64,000 nt of DNA from Gymnopus androsaceus JB14. Taxonomy: Eukaryota > Basidiomycota > Agaricomycetes > Agaricales > Omphalotaceae. The stretch is taken from positions 186,001-250,000 of the forward strand of contig ML769405.1 in the NCBI GenBank assembly GCA_009733575.1, read 5' to 3'. The translations under genes and the position numbers were made by a program. Positions 37,250 through 48,136 of the stretch are shown piece after piece; the first letter of the stretch is position 1, and the number at the start of each line of letters is the position of its first letter. The notes below the pieces were generated by a model. That model worked only from the letters and a program-made list of their open reading frames with translations. It searched no databases and had not been told where the DNA came from.

Positions 37250-38717
37250 ATGTCCGAGTCTGATCAATTCCTACACTGGCCTGGAATTCCTCATGAAACT
37301 GAAGAGATCAGGCGGTATGCTCTTGGGGGCTTCCATCCCGTACACCTTGGAGATGTGTTCAGATCCAAAAATGCAGTATATCGCGTCCTTCACAATCTTG
37401 GGTGGGGCTCATTCGCAACTGTATGGCTTGCTAGTAGGACTCTACAAGAAAAGGCGGAAAATCCCAAACACACAAGTCGTTATGCTGCACTCAAGATATG
37501 TGTTGCAAATGCCGACTCTGATCACGAGTTAAATGTCCACCGTCGGCTTCCATCCGAATCGCTACACGTCGCAAATCTTCTGGACATTTTCTCACTGCAT
37601 GGTCCGAACGGGGCCCATACCGTCCTTGTTTACAATGCTCTGGCTTGCTTCACAGGTGACAGCATATCGGCCTTCGAACTTACTCTGGACGAACGCCGAT
37701 CGCTATGTTATCAAGTCGCACAAGGCATTGCATTCTTGCATCAGAATGGTGTCATTCACGGAGGTGAGTAATAGTGCTCTTGTTCCCTTATCGATCTGAG
37801 ATGCTTCACTACAGATTTACATGCTGGAAATATAGGAGTTTCTCTGCCGATGTTGGAAGAGCACTTCGAGTTCGACCTCCTCGAAGACTTTCAGCCCGAG
37901 CCCCATGTTGTACTGCACCGCAAACCGCACTCATCACCCAAATCACTCCCTAAATACCTCTTACCGCCAATCGACCTCGCAGAATACTTCACATCGCGAG
38001 CGCGCGCCTCTCTGCAAATGGCCAGTGTTTCTGCTCAGATCATGGATCTTGGGAGCTGTAAGTGGATCTTTTCTCAATTCGCTCACTCAAATCTCTCGGA
38101 TCCTTCCAGCTGCGATTATTGGCCAGCCTCCACGTCCATGCATTACACCCCCAAATGTATGTGCACCCGAAATCATGTTCAAGGAAGTGAACTCGGAGTC
38201 TTCAGTTGCTTCTGCGACATTCGCGAGTGATATCTGGTCTCTCGCATGCGTTGTAAGTGATCGCCTCCTCCCATGTCTTCTACCCACTCATTATCTCTGT
38301 TTAGTTATTTTACATAGTAACCGGCGCTCAGATCTTCCACCGTGCATCCTCAGACATCACCCATCTTCGAAACATGGCGAAGTTGTGCGGTGAAATGCCC
38401 TTGGAATGGCAGGAAAATTTACCCGGGCTCGACAGTGGTACGTACTAACCTAACCAATTCCGAGTCTTCGTTCCTCTGCTCCCTGAACTAACGACGATAA
38501 TCTTGAAGAGTTGTCCCCGGCGACGACAGAAACGGAATGGCGAAGGCGATTAAGGAGGGACTTCAAGTACGTTCAGGAATTCGGCGACTTGATGAAGTGG
38601 ATCCTGAAGATGGATCCTGCGGCGCGGCCTAGTGCAGAGGAAGTGCTGAAGCATCCATGGTTTGAACGAAGTGACAAGGCTTCAGTTGTGGATTTGGGGA
38701 AAAGTCAGGACGAGTAA
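37250..38717 (+). CDS. SRPK-like serine/threonine protein kinase, second copy, intact
   Basis: An SR-protein-kinase-like enzyme of the type amplified in agaricomycetes. From ATG 37250: GFHPVHLGDVF, glycine loop NLGWGSFATVWLA, ATP lysine in YAALKI, catalytic loop VIHGDLHAGNIG (His-x-Asp with the Asn; intron after the Gly-Gly codon join), IMDLGS in place of DFG, APEIMFK, SDIWSLACVLFYIVTG and the closing DPAARPSAEEVLKHPWF. Introns join in frame to the TAA/TAG-free end at 38717. Length about 400 residues. SRPKs phosphorylate Ser-Arg splicing factors, but these fungal paralogs have unknown targets. A broken copy lies 0.4 kb upstream. Confidence 0.85.
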
Positions 38718-39153
38718 GTCACTCGCTTCTTACCCTTCCTCATGGCTCTACTATCTTAGATCACCAAAAAATCTTCAACTCAGCGTACCTTTAGACCTAC
38801 TGTCTCTCAAAGCAGGTTAGAAATGCTACTTGATTCGTGAACATGTTGAAATTATCAAACCATCAAACCACCGTTTCATCTGGTCCGAACCCCTTCATTT
38901 ATAAAGAATTCATCGCTTGAGAAGCGTTTCGGTCTCGAGGGTTGGTCGTCTGAAAGTTCTCGCCAAAGTTATCAGAAACCCACATTGAATGAAATCAGCA
39001 ATGCAGAAGGTGATGCACCTGCTGGAGACGTGAAATACCATCTCAGTGGAAACTACAGACCGATATAACTATTATGCATCGATCCATTATTGAGTAAGTA
39101 GCGTACAATCCATACAGCCGTTCAGAATCTAAATCTAACAACAACAATTCATT
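38718..39153. other. Intergenic between kinase and MTFP1 gene
   Basis: 435 bases of 3' flanks of two genes that converge. I see nothing in it beyond AT-rich terminator-like sequence. Confidence 0.4.
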
Positions 39154-39976
39154 CTAAATCTTGTCCTTATCCTGACCTTCTGCCATCCGTTCCTTGATCC
39201 ATTCGAAAGCCTTGTCCGTGACATGTTCCACCGGATGATCAAAAAGATATGGAAGCCCTGGGACAATGGACAAACCAGTTACCGTAGGTCCCCACATCTT
39301 TAGACGAGGATTTTTGACATTGGCGAAAGCCTTTTTGGCCTGGTTGACAGCGGTGTGTATTGTAAACGCAGGTAGAGCCCTATACGCCAGATATATTCAA
39401 CAGGAAAAATGGAATGGAATGGGGTGGGTGTGCACGCACATGGACGCTATCGATTGAAAAGTCGCTCGCTGTACGGCAGTGAAAGCCAATCTCGTGGGTT
39501 CCGAAAAGTGAGCAGCCTCCAGCGCAGTAGGACCCTGTCGATGAGCTTTGTATGTTTCGTACCCAACGTCGCCTGTGAGATATAGCCAGGAGATTCCATA
39601 AGCGGCTGTTACCATCCACGGAGGTACGACTGGGCGGAATGCTTCTCCGATGTCACTTGTCTTGGATGAGGAAGAGAAAAAGAAGGAAGACAGTCAGCCA
39701 GTCAGTCAGGATGAGAAGAAAGATGGGATGGGAATGGGAATAGGAGTTATTATTCACGTATGCGACGTATCTTGTAGAGGCTCTGGCAGACAGTATCGCG
39801 TCAGACTAGGTACTATGTACTGGTACTGGGCTTGCTACGTACCTTAACGCAGTTCTCAATCTAGCACCGTAAGCAGCGTATCGGACATTGTTATCCACGG
39901 AATCGACGTCTTGGTCCGCTAGCTGGTCGACCTCGGATTGAATGGCTTCTGTGGGCGACGACATGGACGACGACAT
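39154..39976 (-). CDS. MTFP1/MTP18-like mitochondrial inner membrane protein
   Basis: In animals MTFP1 is an inner-membrane protein needed for mitochondrial fission; fungi have close relatives. Start MSSSMSSPTEAIQSEVDQLADQDVDS at 39976; then NNVRYAAYGARLRTALR, the conserved SDIGEAFRPVVPPWMVTAAYGISWLYLTGDVGYETYKA, RLAFTAVQRATFQSIASMALPAFTIHTAVNQ and the ending VTGLSIVPGLPYLFDHPVEHVTDKAFEWI. Hydrophobic helices match the family. A long first intron (about 39655-39845) has an unusual, possibly alternative, acceptor (AAG). A second intron separates ASM from ALPAF. Confidence 0.85.
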
Positions 39977-40893
39977 GGAAGAGAGAGGATTGCGTAGGAA
40001 GCTCGGAACTCGTCAACGCTTCGGCGCCGATGGTCTTTTTTCACACGACGCAATTTCACCACTTATTTAATATACAGTACTTTAGATTTACGTTTCGCAG
40101 ATTTTGTCAAGTACATAGATCCACAACAACTGGTAACCAACTCATAAGAATAAGTTGATTGTGGCAGTAAAATTCCACTTGGTAGGACCTGAATTTCGCA
40201 CATTATCGTCAACACATGAATCCCAAGGCCTGCCTAGCTCAATCGTCAGCAATCGTCAGACTCTTATAGTCGCTGGGTTATTAGTAGCCTGTCGTATTTG
40301 ATCTGGATTCTGAAGGCTACGAGTTCGGCCCTCACCGTGGGCTACAGATGTTGGTCCCTCTCTTTTTCTTCCGACTTTGACCGTGAATTGACCGTGAAAA
40401 AACTGAATCGAATCGATTCTCGTGTCATACACGTACAGTTTGGTTGCAATACAGTAGTATCAAGAACGAGAACGAGAAATAATACAACATGACCAACGCA
40501 AAGTATACAAGTAACTAAGTATCTAATTGTCTAATAGTAATAGTAATTGCTAGTGTAACTGGACTCTGGAGGAGCGAATGAAGCCGAGTGTAAGATGAAG
40601 AACGTAACGTGGAGCAGGGTACTAAGTAGTAGGTGACAATTCGGATTGAAGGGCCAAGGAGTTGTATGATTGGTTGGGTATTGCGGGACGAGGTATGTAG
40701 AGCTGGGTGATATACAGATTAATTACTTCGAAGGCAGAATGGGTAAAAGGTGCGAATACGAATGTTATAAGTTAGCAAGATGACGGGCGACTAGAGTTGG
40801 GTTGCATAGCGGTGAGCGAGAGGCCTATAGAGAAAAACCGAATTGAAGAGGAGTCGGGAAGAACGTGCAAAGTTTCTAGAAAACGGGCGAAGG
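39977..40893. other. Intergenic with tRNA-Lys relic
   Basis: 0.9 kb between the MTFP1 start and the FHA gene end. It holds a degenerate tRNA-Lys copy (40228-40343). The rest is AT-rich with no coding signal. Confidence 0.45.
40228..40343 (+). pseudogene. tRNA-Lys pseudogene
   Basis: Matches the real tRNA at 51188 at the 5' end (GCCTGCCTAGCTCAATCG), at CAGACTCTTA around the anticodon, and at the 3' end (TTCTGAAGGCTACGAGTTCGGCCCTC). It differs by an enlarged intervening sequence, an inserted D-arm segment and weakened acceptor and T stems. It cannot fold properly. Confidence 0.65.
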
Positions 40894-42456
40894 CTATCTC
40901 GGTATGGTAGCTATCGGAAGCGCCGTCGTCGTCGTTGTCGATGGAAGAGCTGGACCGACCCTCGGCTTCTTCATCACATGCCCACCATCATCATCATCAG
41001 AATCAACAACGACAATGGGAGACTCTGCATCGCCCACTGGAGCTTGGGTTATCAGGACTGGTATGAGAGGCCCTGTAGCGGCAGGCGTAGCCGTAGCAGT
41101 TTTCTTCCCATTTCCACCTCCTCTCCCGGCCCCGGCTTTGCCTCCCCTCGCAGAAGCACCCCCCTGGCCCTTGCCCACGCCCTTCCCTTTCCCTCTCCTC
41201 CGCTCCTTCAAAACTCTCACCAGCACCCCCTTCAACACCTCTATCGCCTTACCCACCCCCATAGCTTCCAATTCTTTCAACTTTTCCGGTGTCAATCCAC
41301 CCCCGCTCTCGGTGCCACCGAAAACGTCGGGATCGAGGATGAGAGTACGTTCGTGTAGGATCATGTACCCTGGTTTGGAGGAGTTATTTGGGTGGGAGGG
41401 AGAGTAGGAGGCGTGTGTTGGGGGGACGGGGGCGAGGATTATGGGGATTATGGGGGTTGAGAGGGAGGTGGAAGTGGAGGCGGAGAGGGTTGGGGCGGAT
41501 GAGACGGCGGGCGGTGGTGGTGGTGGTGGTGTCAATGTGGCAGGTGGAGGAGGCGGAGGAGGCGCAGGTCTAGCATGAGCTTGAGTTAACACCATGTATG
41601 GATTGGAGATCGATGCAGCGGGTGTTATCGGAGCTGCTGAAGCTGAATTGGTCGTTATCATTGAAGACGCAGCGGATGTTATCGGAGCTGAATTCGTGGT
41701 CATCTTCGCCGACTTGGGTATCGGTGGACTACGCTTTCTCTTCAACTTTTGTTTCTTCGTAGACCGTGGAATGAGATTGGAGTTCCCGAGAGACATTTGT
41801 GGTTGTGGTTCCGGCTTTGGCTTTGGCTTTGGTTTTGATTCTAGTAGCGGCGTAGTTGGACCCGGACTCGACGAAGGTGGGGATTCCGCCACCGTCACCT
41901 CGACCGAAGTCACATCCACATCCCGCTCTCGCCCGCTGTCACTTGAAGCCGAAGCCGACGCCGAAGCCTCTGACGGCGTATCCATATCCTCTTCCTTCGT
42001 TGTCGTCGTCCTCCTCTCCTGCGGTGGCAACACAAAATGAAATATCCTCGACGCAATTTGTATTTGTGATCTCCCCCCTTCGGGTCCTTCCCCTCCACCT
42101 CCAATCAGCACCCCCAGCCCCAGCGGTGCCCTACTCCCACTCCCCATCCACACCCCGTCCACCCACGCCCCGTTCCGTCCTATAACCTCCAACACAAACC
42201 TATCTTCCTCTCCGTCATACAATATTTTTGCATGCAGCCGGGAAACGGATTTCAGGGATCCCAGGTCGACATCGACGGGGACCAGCTTTGTATTAGTTGT
42301 ATTACTAGGCGTGGTAGGCTCACATCTCCGTCCAATGGTAACACAAAGCGTCTGGATGTAGAATGTGAAATGAGGGAAGACGAGAGAGTAGTAGGCCGAG
42401 ATTTTGTTAGTGTTAGTGTTGGTGTTCATTTGAGCGTTAGCCATGGTCATTGGCAT
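40894..42456 (-). CDS. FHA-domain protein, FHL1-like without forkhead
   Basis: A 520-residue single-exon protein. The N-terminal FHA domain (about residues 22-145) matches the FHL1 type: YYSLVFPHFTFYIQTLCVTIGRR, VDVDLGSLKSVSRLHAKI and VIGRNGAWVDGVW hold the usual phosphothreonine-binding Gly-Arg, Ser-x-x-His and Asn. FHL1 regulates ribosomal protein genes, but the forkhead domain it should carry is absent. The rest is disordered: SDSGRERDVD, runs of Pro (PPPPPPPATLTPPPPPPPA), and a basic region near the end (RGGKAGAGRGG). Hence either a paralog or a different nuclear reader. The opposite strand has long shadow ORFs due to the composition. Confidence 0.7.
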   Translation of the reverse strand: MPMTMANAQMNTNTNTNKISAYYSLVFPHFTFYIQTLCVTIGRRCEPTTPSNTTNTKLVPVDVDLGSLKSVSRLHAKILYDGEEDRFVLEVIGRNGAWVDGVWMGSGSRAPLGLGVLIGGGGEGPEGGRSQIQIASRIFHFVLPPQERRTTTTKEEDMDTPSEASASASASSDSGRERDVDVTSVEVTVAESPPSSSPGPTTPLLESKPKPKPKPEPQPQMSLGNSNLIPRSTKKQKLKRKRSPPIPKSAKMTTNSAPITSAASSMITTNSASAAPITPAASISNPYMVLTQAHARPAPPPPPPPATLTPPPPPPPAVSSAPTLSASTSTSLSTPIIPIILAPVPPTHASYSPSHPNNSSKPGYMILHERTLILDPDVFGGTESGGGLTPEKLKELEAMGVGKAIEVLKGVLVRVLKERRRGKGKGVGKGQGGASARGGKAGAGRGGGNGKKTATATPAATGPLIPVLITQAPVGDAESPIVVVDSDDDDGGHVMKKPRVGPALPSTTTTTALPIATIPR

Positions 42457-42835
42457 AGGAGTCAGTACTGAGTATCAGTAAACGACGAGTCAGAGTCAAG
42501 GTTAGAGCAAAGGCACGTGAGAGTCGACGAGCAGATTCGGCCCGGGCAACCGAATAGGCTTAGCACAAACGTTGCTCCAGAGTTGAATGAAGATTCTGAT
42601 ATTCTGTGTAGACTCTAGAGAAACGACGTCGATTCCGTAGACTTCCGAAAGTACATATATATATGCACGGAGGACAATGCGCCCTTGTGTTGGGAAGATA
42701 ATAAATAAATGAATATTAAAATAGCCGTCGAGCCGAAACTTGAACGCAGTCACGGTACTACATGTACCAGACAAATTCAGAAAGAAAAAAAAAGCCCATA
42801 AAAGGGACTCGGAGAAGACTCGGAAGCATTCACTG

Positions 42836-42921
42836 CCTGCACCACAAGGTCGAATGATTTGCCTCGACTTGCAAGAAAACTTACAACGGCCTGACCCTCC
42901 ATCCAATTGAGCTAGGCGGGC
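42836..42921 (-). pseudogene. tRNA-derived relic (possible SINE head)
   Basis: On the minus strand the 5' part GCCCGCCTAGCTCAATTGG equals a tRNA-Lys acceptor and A box. A B-box-like TTCGACC lies downstream. Acceptor pairing is 5 of 7 and the T stem is mostly lost, so this is not a working tRNA. Either a pseudogene or the head of a tRNA-derived SINE. Confidence 0.4.
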
Positions 42922-43627
42922 AACAGTACTATATAGTACTCTTGTCTATATACCTGACCATCATCAGATTCATGTACTGGTGTTTGATGCAACTACACAT
43001 GTAAGTAAATATATATTGAACTACATAATTGTCTCGACTCTCAACTTGGGCAAGTAGATTTGTATTTATCTTTGCACCAAATCCAAGAAGAATTGAAGAA
43101 AAAAGGAATAACCGTGAAAATTTCATGAAGTATTTCCCGAGCTGAGTTGCTGGCAGATATGAGTGGCCCTCAAGGTGCATGCTAGTACTAAGTATTCCTT
43201 ACATTCTAGAATTGCCCACAGGTCAGGCTGTTTTCGGAATTTCAAATTTTGCATGGCTCATAGTAAGTAACTGTAGCCCAGATGTTCTTAGATTGCCGGA
43301 ATACATAATCACTGACAGTAGTAGAACTTGAGTAGAATTTTGATAAACCTTGCTTTGATATGTGGGAAATGTAAATATTGCATTTAATGTACAGATTGGG
43401 ACAGATTCCTATGCCAACCGGCAATTGGGACACTAACAGCTCCAAGGAGTCCTATCACTGTGCTACTTTTTTGTATCAGCCACAAAAGATGATCTCAGTA
43501 TCAGCTTGGATTTTCTGTTAGAAATATGCATACAATGTAAAAATAAACATGTACATTGTCTGCACTGCAGGGCACACCTTTGGTTATGCACTCGCAGAGG
43601 TACCTCAAGAACAGATGAATGAGTTTG

Positions 43628-43808
43628 CATCAGCAAAACCTGTATTTTCACTGGAGGTCTCTAGAGATCTCTGGAGCTTGATGGCAGCTGTCAAAAAAAC
43701 TGTCAATTTTCTCCAGAGATCTCCAGAGGTCTCTGAATAGGGTACCTTGCTCCAGAGATGTCCCAAATGAATGGGTTTTCTCCAGCGAAAATACAGGTTT
43801 TGCTGATG
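43628..43808. mobile_element. MITE with 29-bp inverted ends
   Basis: The ends 43628-43656 and 43780-43808 are reverse complements with one mismatch (CATCAGCAAAACCTG outermost). The inner part is rich in CTCCAGAGATCTC palindromes, so the whole 181 bases can fold as a hairpin. No ORF. Confidence 0.75.
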
Positions 43809-44157
43809 TGGTCTTTCATGTTAACAAATAGCATACCACAGTGCATACTATAGTACATGTCTCCTTGCCTGGGGCCCCACACTCTACCCTTGGATTAAAC
43901 TCTACATGCATACTATAATAGAGTTTGTCTCATGTTGGATGAACTACTAGTGCTCATGTCAAGAAGCAAGGTTGGGTTTTTGTTATTTAAACAGTGATGT
44001 CGGAGTTTTAATGGGGGGCTTATGTCCCATTAATTAGTAATCTGGGACGGAGCAACCAAGGAGCAACCCCTAATGACTCGTGTTGCTCTGTACCAGTATC
44101 TTCCGAATATACATTCTACAGAATAAACTTAACCTTTAATAATAAAATATATAGCAG

Positions 44158-45260
44158 TAACATACTGCAAAGACTAAATTTTCAGAGGGTTATTTTGCTA
44201 GTTATCTTCATCAGGAAAAGGGGGGAAAGATTTTCAGGCACTTGCGACCGGTTGTACAAGCTTGCACAACTCCAAAAAGCCCAATTGAAGTCCACAACCT
44301 CGGAAGTCAACCTGTTTTTTCTGCAAGTGTCAGATTTTCCTATATGCACCCACATCTTTTCCTGCATACAACACTTATTATTTCATACCATTCACCTGTT
44401 TTCAATAAAGAGGACAACTAATTCTTATACAGATACAATTTGTTGCAAATGAGCCTTAATTATTATCAAAATTTTACTTCCAAGCTTGCGTGCAAGTAGA
44501 AAAGCCTCCGCAAGCGCCGAAAGCTCGCAAGTTTTTTCCCCCATTTGCTGATGTTGCTTTTGGAGGTATTGTATATAAGACAATAAGTAAACCCTCAAGA
44601 TTTAGGTTATATTTTCTGCTGATCAATAACATGGGGCTCTCTAGAGCTTCAAAATAGCTTCAAAATGCACTCAAAATGATCTAATTTCATTGAGAACTGA
44701 GCGAGTTACTGTTGCATTTTATTCAATTCTGTCCTAGGGTAAACCAAATACTGTATAGTTTCGAATTTAAGTTCGTTAGATGTTACGCGTTACGCCTTGG
44801 ACCTATTCAGTTCATAGTTCAGCCACCGTCAGGCGGCGTTACGTTTGCAAATTTAGTTCAGTTGAGTTCATATTTATAGTAGCCGGCGTAGCCGGCCGCC
44901 AAATTTGGGCTATAAGCGCCGAAAAATTGAGTTCGGAGGCTAATGTTACGCGTTACGAAGATGGAAATTACACCAGTTCAGCACCCGCGTTATGCGTTAC
45001 TGAACTTAAATTCGAAACAGTACAGTATAAGTCATATGAGTAACATACTGTAAGGAATAAGTTTTCTGGGGGATTATTTCACGAGTTATTTTGTTTTTGG
45101 AGGTATTGAAGTATTGAAGCCTGAAGCCTCGAGATTTAGGTATAGAAAAATCATGGAATTTTGTTAATATATAGGTAGGGATACCTAGAGCTTCAAAACT
45201 GTTTTCAAACGCACTCAATATCGTCAAATTCCGTTGAGAATTGAGCGAACTATCTGTTTT
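44158..45260. repeat. Diverged direct duplication interrupted by insertions
   Basis: Sequence at about 44158-44206 (AACATACTGCAAAGACTAAA...) matches 45041-45090, and 44550-44720 (TTTTGGAGGTATTG, GCTTCAAAA, TGAGCGA) matches 45095-45260. In the first copy about 350 bases separate the two parts, which are adjacent in the second. Confidence 0.55.
44749..45027. mobile_element. MITE with TACTGTA ends
   Basis: The 26-bp ends at 44749-44774 and 45002-45027 are reverse complements with two mismatches and begin TACTGTA. The 279-bp body is rich in GTTACG repeats (GTTACGCGTTACG on both sides) and palindromic. Flanking TA dinucleotides agree with Tc1/mariner-type insertion. Confidence 0.75.
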
Positions 45261-45292
45261 TGTGTTTAGAGCGATTGCGAGGTTGCCAAGGT

Positions 45293-45515
45293 ATACTGTA
45301 CCATTACCGGTTGTTAGCGTCACGGGCTGAACTTGGGTGATGGCCAGTTCAGTGGACAAAATAGTGCGTTACGTTGGCGTTACGCAAGTTCAACGGCGCC
45401 GTACCAAAATTGCATATATAGGGCAAAAAATTGAGATTTCATGCGTGACGGTCAGAATTTTATCAGTTCAGCCCTGTCACGTTATGCTTCACGATTTCGG
45501 ATTTTCAAAGTTCAT
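45293..45515. mobile_element. Degenerate relative of the TACTGTA MITE
   Basis: Starts TACTGTACC and ends in AGTTCATAGTA. It carries an inner inverted pair (CGTCACGGGCTGAAC and its near-complement) and the same GTTACG motifs as the neighbour. The terminal repeats are too worn to define exact ends. Confidence 0.45.
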
Positions 45516-45940
45516 AGTATCACATCATGGCTCATGGCTCATGATGGACAAATTACAATGTAATGTCCCAGATCTGAATTCGGACATGGTCTGAACAGAT
45601 ATGGTAAATGGGCCTAAATGGATGGTAGGTCTGAGGGCTTGTCAAAGTAGATTCTAGAATGGTCAATGATTTCGGGGTATGTATAGTTGTGTTTAGAGCA
45701 ACTACGATGGTATTGGGTTGGGTATCCAGAAGTTTGGCATGAGGTCAACAAAGCATAAGATTGACAGTGATTCACTGGGAAAGCATCAACAAATCAGATA
45801 TTTGGTCTCTGGGAAAGCAGCAGAGTTGCCCTTCGATAGCTAGACTGGAATACAATGAGTCAATTGTATTCTCAAGCAGGTGCCACAAAATATATGACTA
45901 AGGGGATAAATGCCCCAAGCACTACCGTATATATAGCATG

Positions 45941-46925
45941 TACAGTGACTTGCATTGGAAACCTTAGGTCAGAATTCTAGCGACCTTGTTTATTTTTGTT
46001 TATCTGGACCCGCTGGCAACTCGGCCCAATTGAAATTTATAAGTGGCGCGAATGATTGACAGAATATGTATTGATAATAAACACACATAAACGAGGTCGT
46101 CACAATCCTGCCAGCGACCTAGGGATAAAACTATTGAGAAACCCCGTTTTCGCCAGGAACCCTAGGTTTCTCGGGAAACCCTATGCAAATGTCATTCTAA
46201 GGTTTCTGTTGATTTGGCCGCTGCCCGGCCGGATGCTCCATTTTCCTGGGCGCTTCGACACTTTCGCTAAGCCGCTCCCTACCTTTCCTATCGCGTCAGC
46301 GCTGGCCATAGACTCTATCCACCTCACCATTGTAATAAATTCATTTTATTCAGTTTATCACCATGTTTTCGGCTCAGAGAGCTCTCACTGTTCACCATCT
46401 TATGCCCAGGATGCCAATCCTCAGCGAACTTCGATTCAGAAGTAGGAGGTCTTAAAGGCAGAAGTAAGAACCATTCAGAGGTCATCTTGACCTGTTTTTT
46501 TCACCCTTCATGGCTAATAATTCAGAGACATCGCGTCTCAAACTTGCCGATACGCGTCAAGTTCCAACGTAACAACACTCTAAAATATTCCGGTCACCGG
46601 TGATGAGACTCGAGAGGGACAGACTCATTATCGTGTACTAAGCGTAGTCCCTATTTCATCCGTTATTTGGGCAACGACGAGAAGACTATCAGTATTGCTG
46701 AAATCTGCCATGCAGCAGCACACGAAATAGTTGGCCGTGAGTCACCTACACGGTACGCGACGCGCGTTGGCCCAGACCGGAAAAATGCAGGGGTCGGGAT
46801 TAGCTAATCCGGCCCATGGCCGTGGCATACACGGGTTCTCCCATAGTCATCGAGGGTTTCTGCAAAAATCAGGGTTTCTCAATAGTTTTATCCGCGACGT
46901 AGCGTTTCTAATGCAAGTCACTGTA
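45941..46925. mobile_element. 985-bp non-autonomous Tc1/mariner-like element
   Basis: Terminal 22-bp inverted repeats TACAGTGACTTGCATTGGAA.. (45941-45962) and its complement (46904-46925) differ by one base. Sub-terminal perfect 22-bp inverted repeats lie at 46124-46145 and 46871-46892. The TA at each edge is the expected target duplication. No transposase frame is present inside. Confidence 0.8.
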
Positions 46926-48136
46926 GCCTCATGATAAATGCATGTACAACATGGATAAGCCATGAGGCAAAATGACTAGGAATGACTCGGAACGACTAGA
47001 ATTGAGTCAGAAAGGCAGTGTTAACATGAGGTTGCAATGAGGCAAGCATCATAAGTGACTATATGCGCATATATGCACAAGAAAGGGTCTGGTGACCTCA
47101 GATAAGGTCCAGATAAGTTGTAAGATGGCAATGTCAAGGCACGTATTCAATTACGCGATGAAGTGTGAAGCAAGTAAGTAAACAAGGAAAAGAAATGGAA
47201 ACAAGTCCATATGTGTGTGTAATTTGGCAAGAACACAGTTCTAACTTCTTGACAGCTCAGCTTGATAGCTATTACTGTAGTGTTTCGAGTCTTCAACCAC
47301 AGTACAGCCTAACTTCAATTTTGACAATGTAATTTCCTTAAATCATGTGTTGTCTCAATTTGAGTTTTTTTCTACAAATATTGCATTACGATTTCACAAA
47401 ATTTTGTTTTCTTAATTCTGCCTAGTTCGGGACCTGCCTCATGGTTACTTGTGATGAAAAAACTACATTATATGTCTGGTTCGATTCTGTACTGGTACCC
47501 TGGGTCTTCCTGTGTTGAACTTATTCCAACTTCCCATGGTATGGCCGTATGAGTCCTCTCTCGAGTCCGAATATGCTCTTGCAATTCATCCAATCATATT
47601 GCATGAAAATCAGACACATGACGTACTTATCACCACTGTGGGACCTAACCTAATCAGCGTGCAGATAGCAGCCCCTAAATTGAGCGATCACATGGCATAT
47701 TTAGTGCAGGACCTGGCCGAATCGTTTCGAGTCATTTTCCCATTGTGTTTCAGGCATTGTGATAAGTAATCCTTGAGCCTTAACAAAATGGTAGTTATGG
47801 TAAGGATATGATTTTTTCCGATCACGTTAATTCAAACTCCGAAGAGATATAAAAAGTAATCATTCAACAAATAACAATCTCCCTCCCCACTTTCCTAGCC
47901 ACAACCACCCCGCTTTTAAAATCACCACTTGGGTTATTCTTTATCAAGAGGAAAGAGTGTAATTTTCCTTTGTATACCTCATCCCTTTCATTGCTGTTTC
48001 CATTGCTGACTTTTTCTTTGTAGCTTTGGGATGGCATTCAGTTGTTGGGGGCCTTTGTGTAAACAATATCGGCGGGAAGATTTTACAGTTCTACTATTCC
48101 AATACTATTCAGAATCTCGACTGGTCGCCGAAAATC

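Larger units (their letters stand above)
42457..48136. other. Gene-free, AT-rich repeat island (5.7 kb)
   Basis: The longest stretch without a gene. It contains the inverted-repeat elements at 43628, 44749, 45293 and 45941, a direct duplication (44158/45040 and 44550/45090 regions), and a tRNA-like relic near 42836-42921. ORFs such as 47512-47769 have no recognisable domain. The island looks like a graveyard and landing pad for small DNA transposons. Confidence 0.6.

Noticed and set aside
40843..42185. Plus-strand ORFs opposite the FHA gene
   Set aside because: They are compositional shadows of Pro/Ser/Thr codons; the minus strand has the FHA domain.
46056..46445. A 129-codon ORF within the 985-bp element as a transposase
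   Set aside because: No DDE or HTH pattern and no homology-like conservation are visible.
47512..47769. 85-codon ORF in the repeat island
   Set aside because: No domain, no splice partners and AT-rich context; likely chance.
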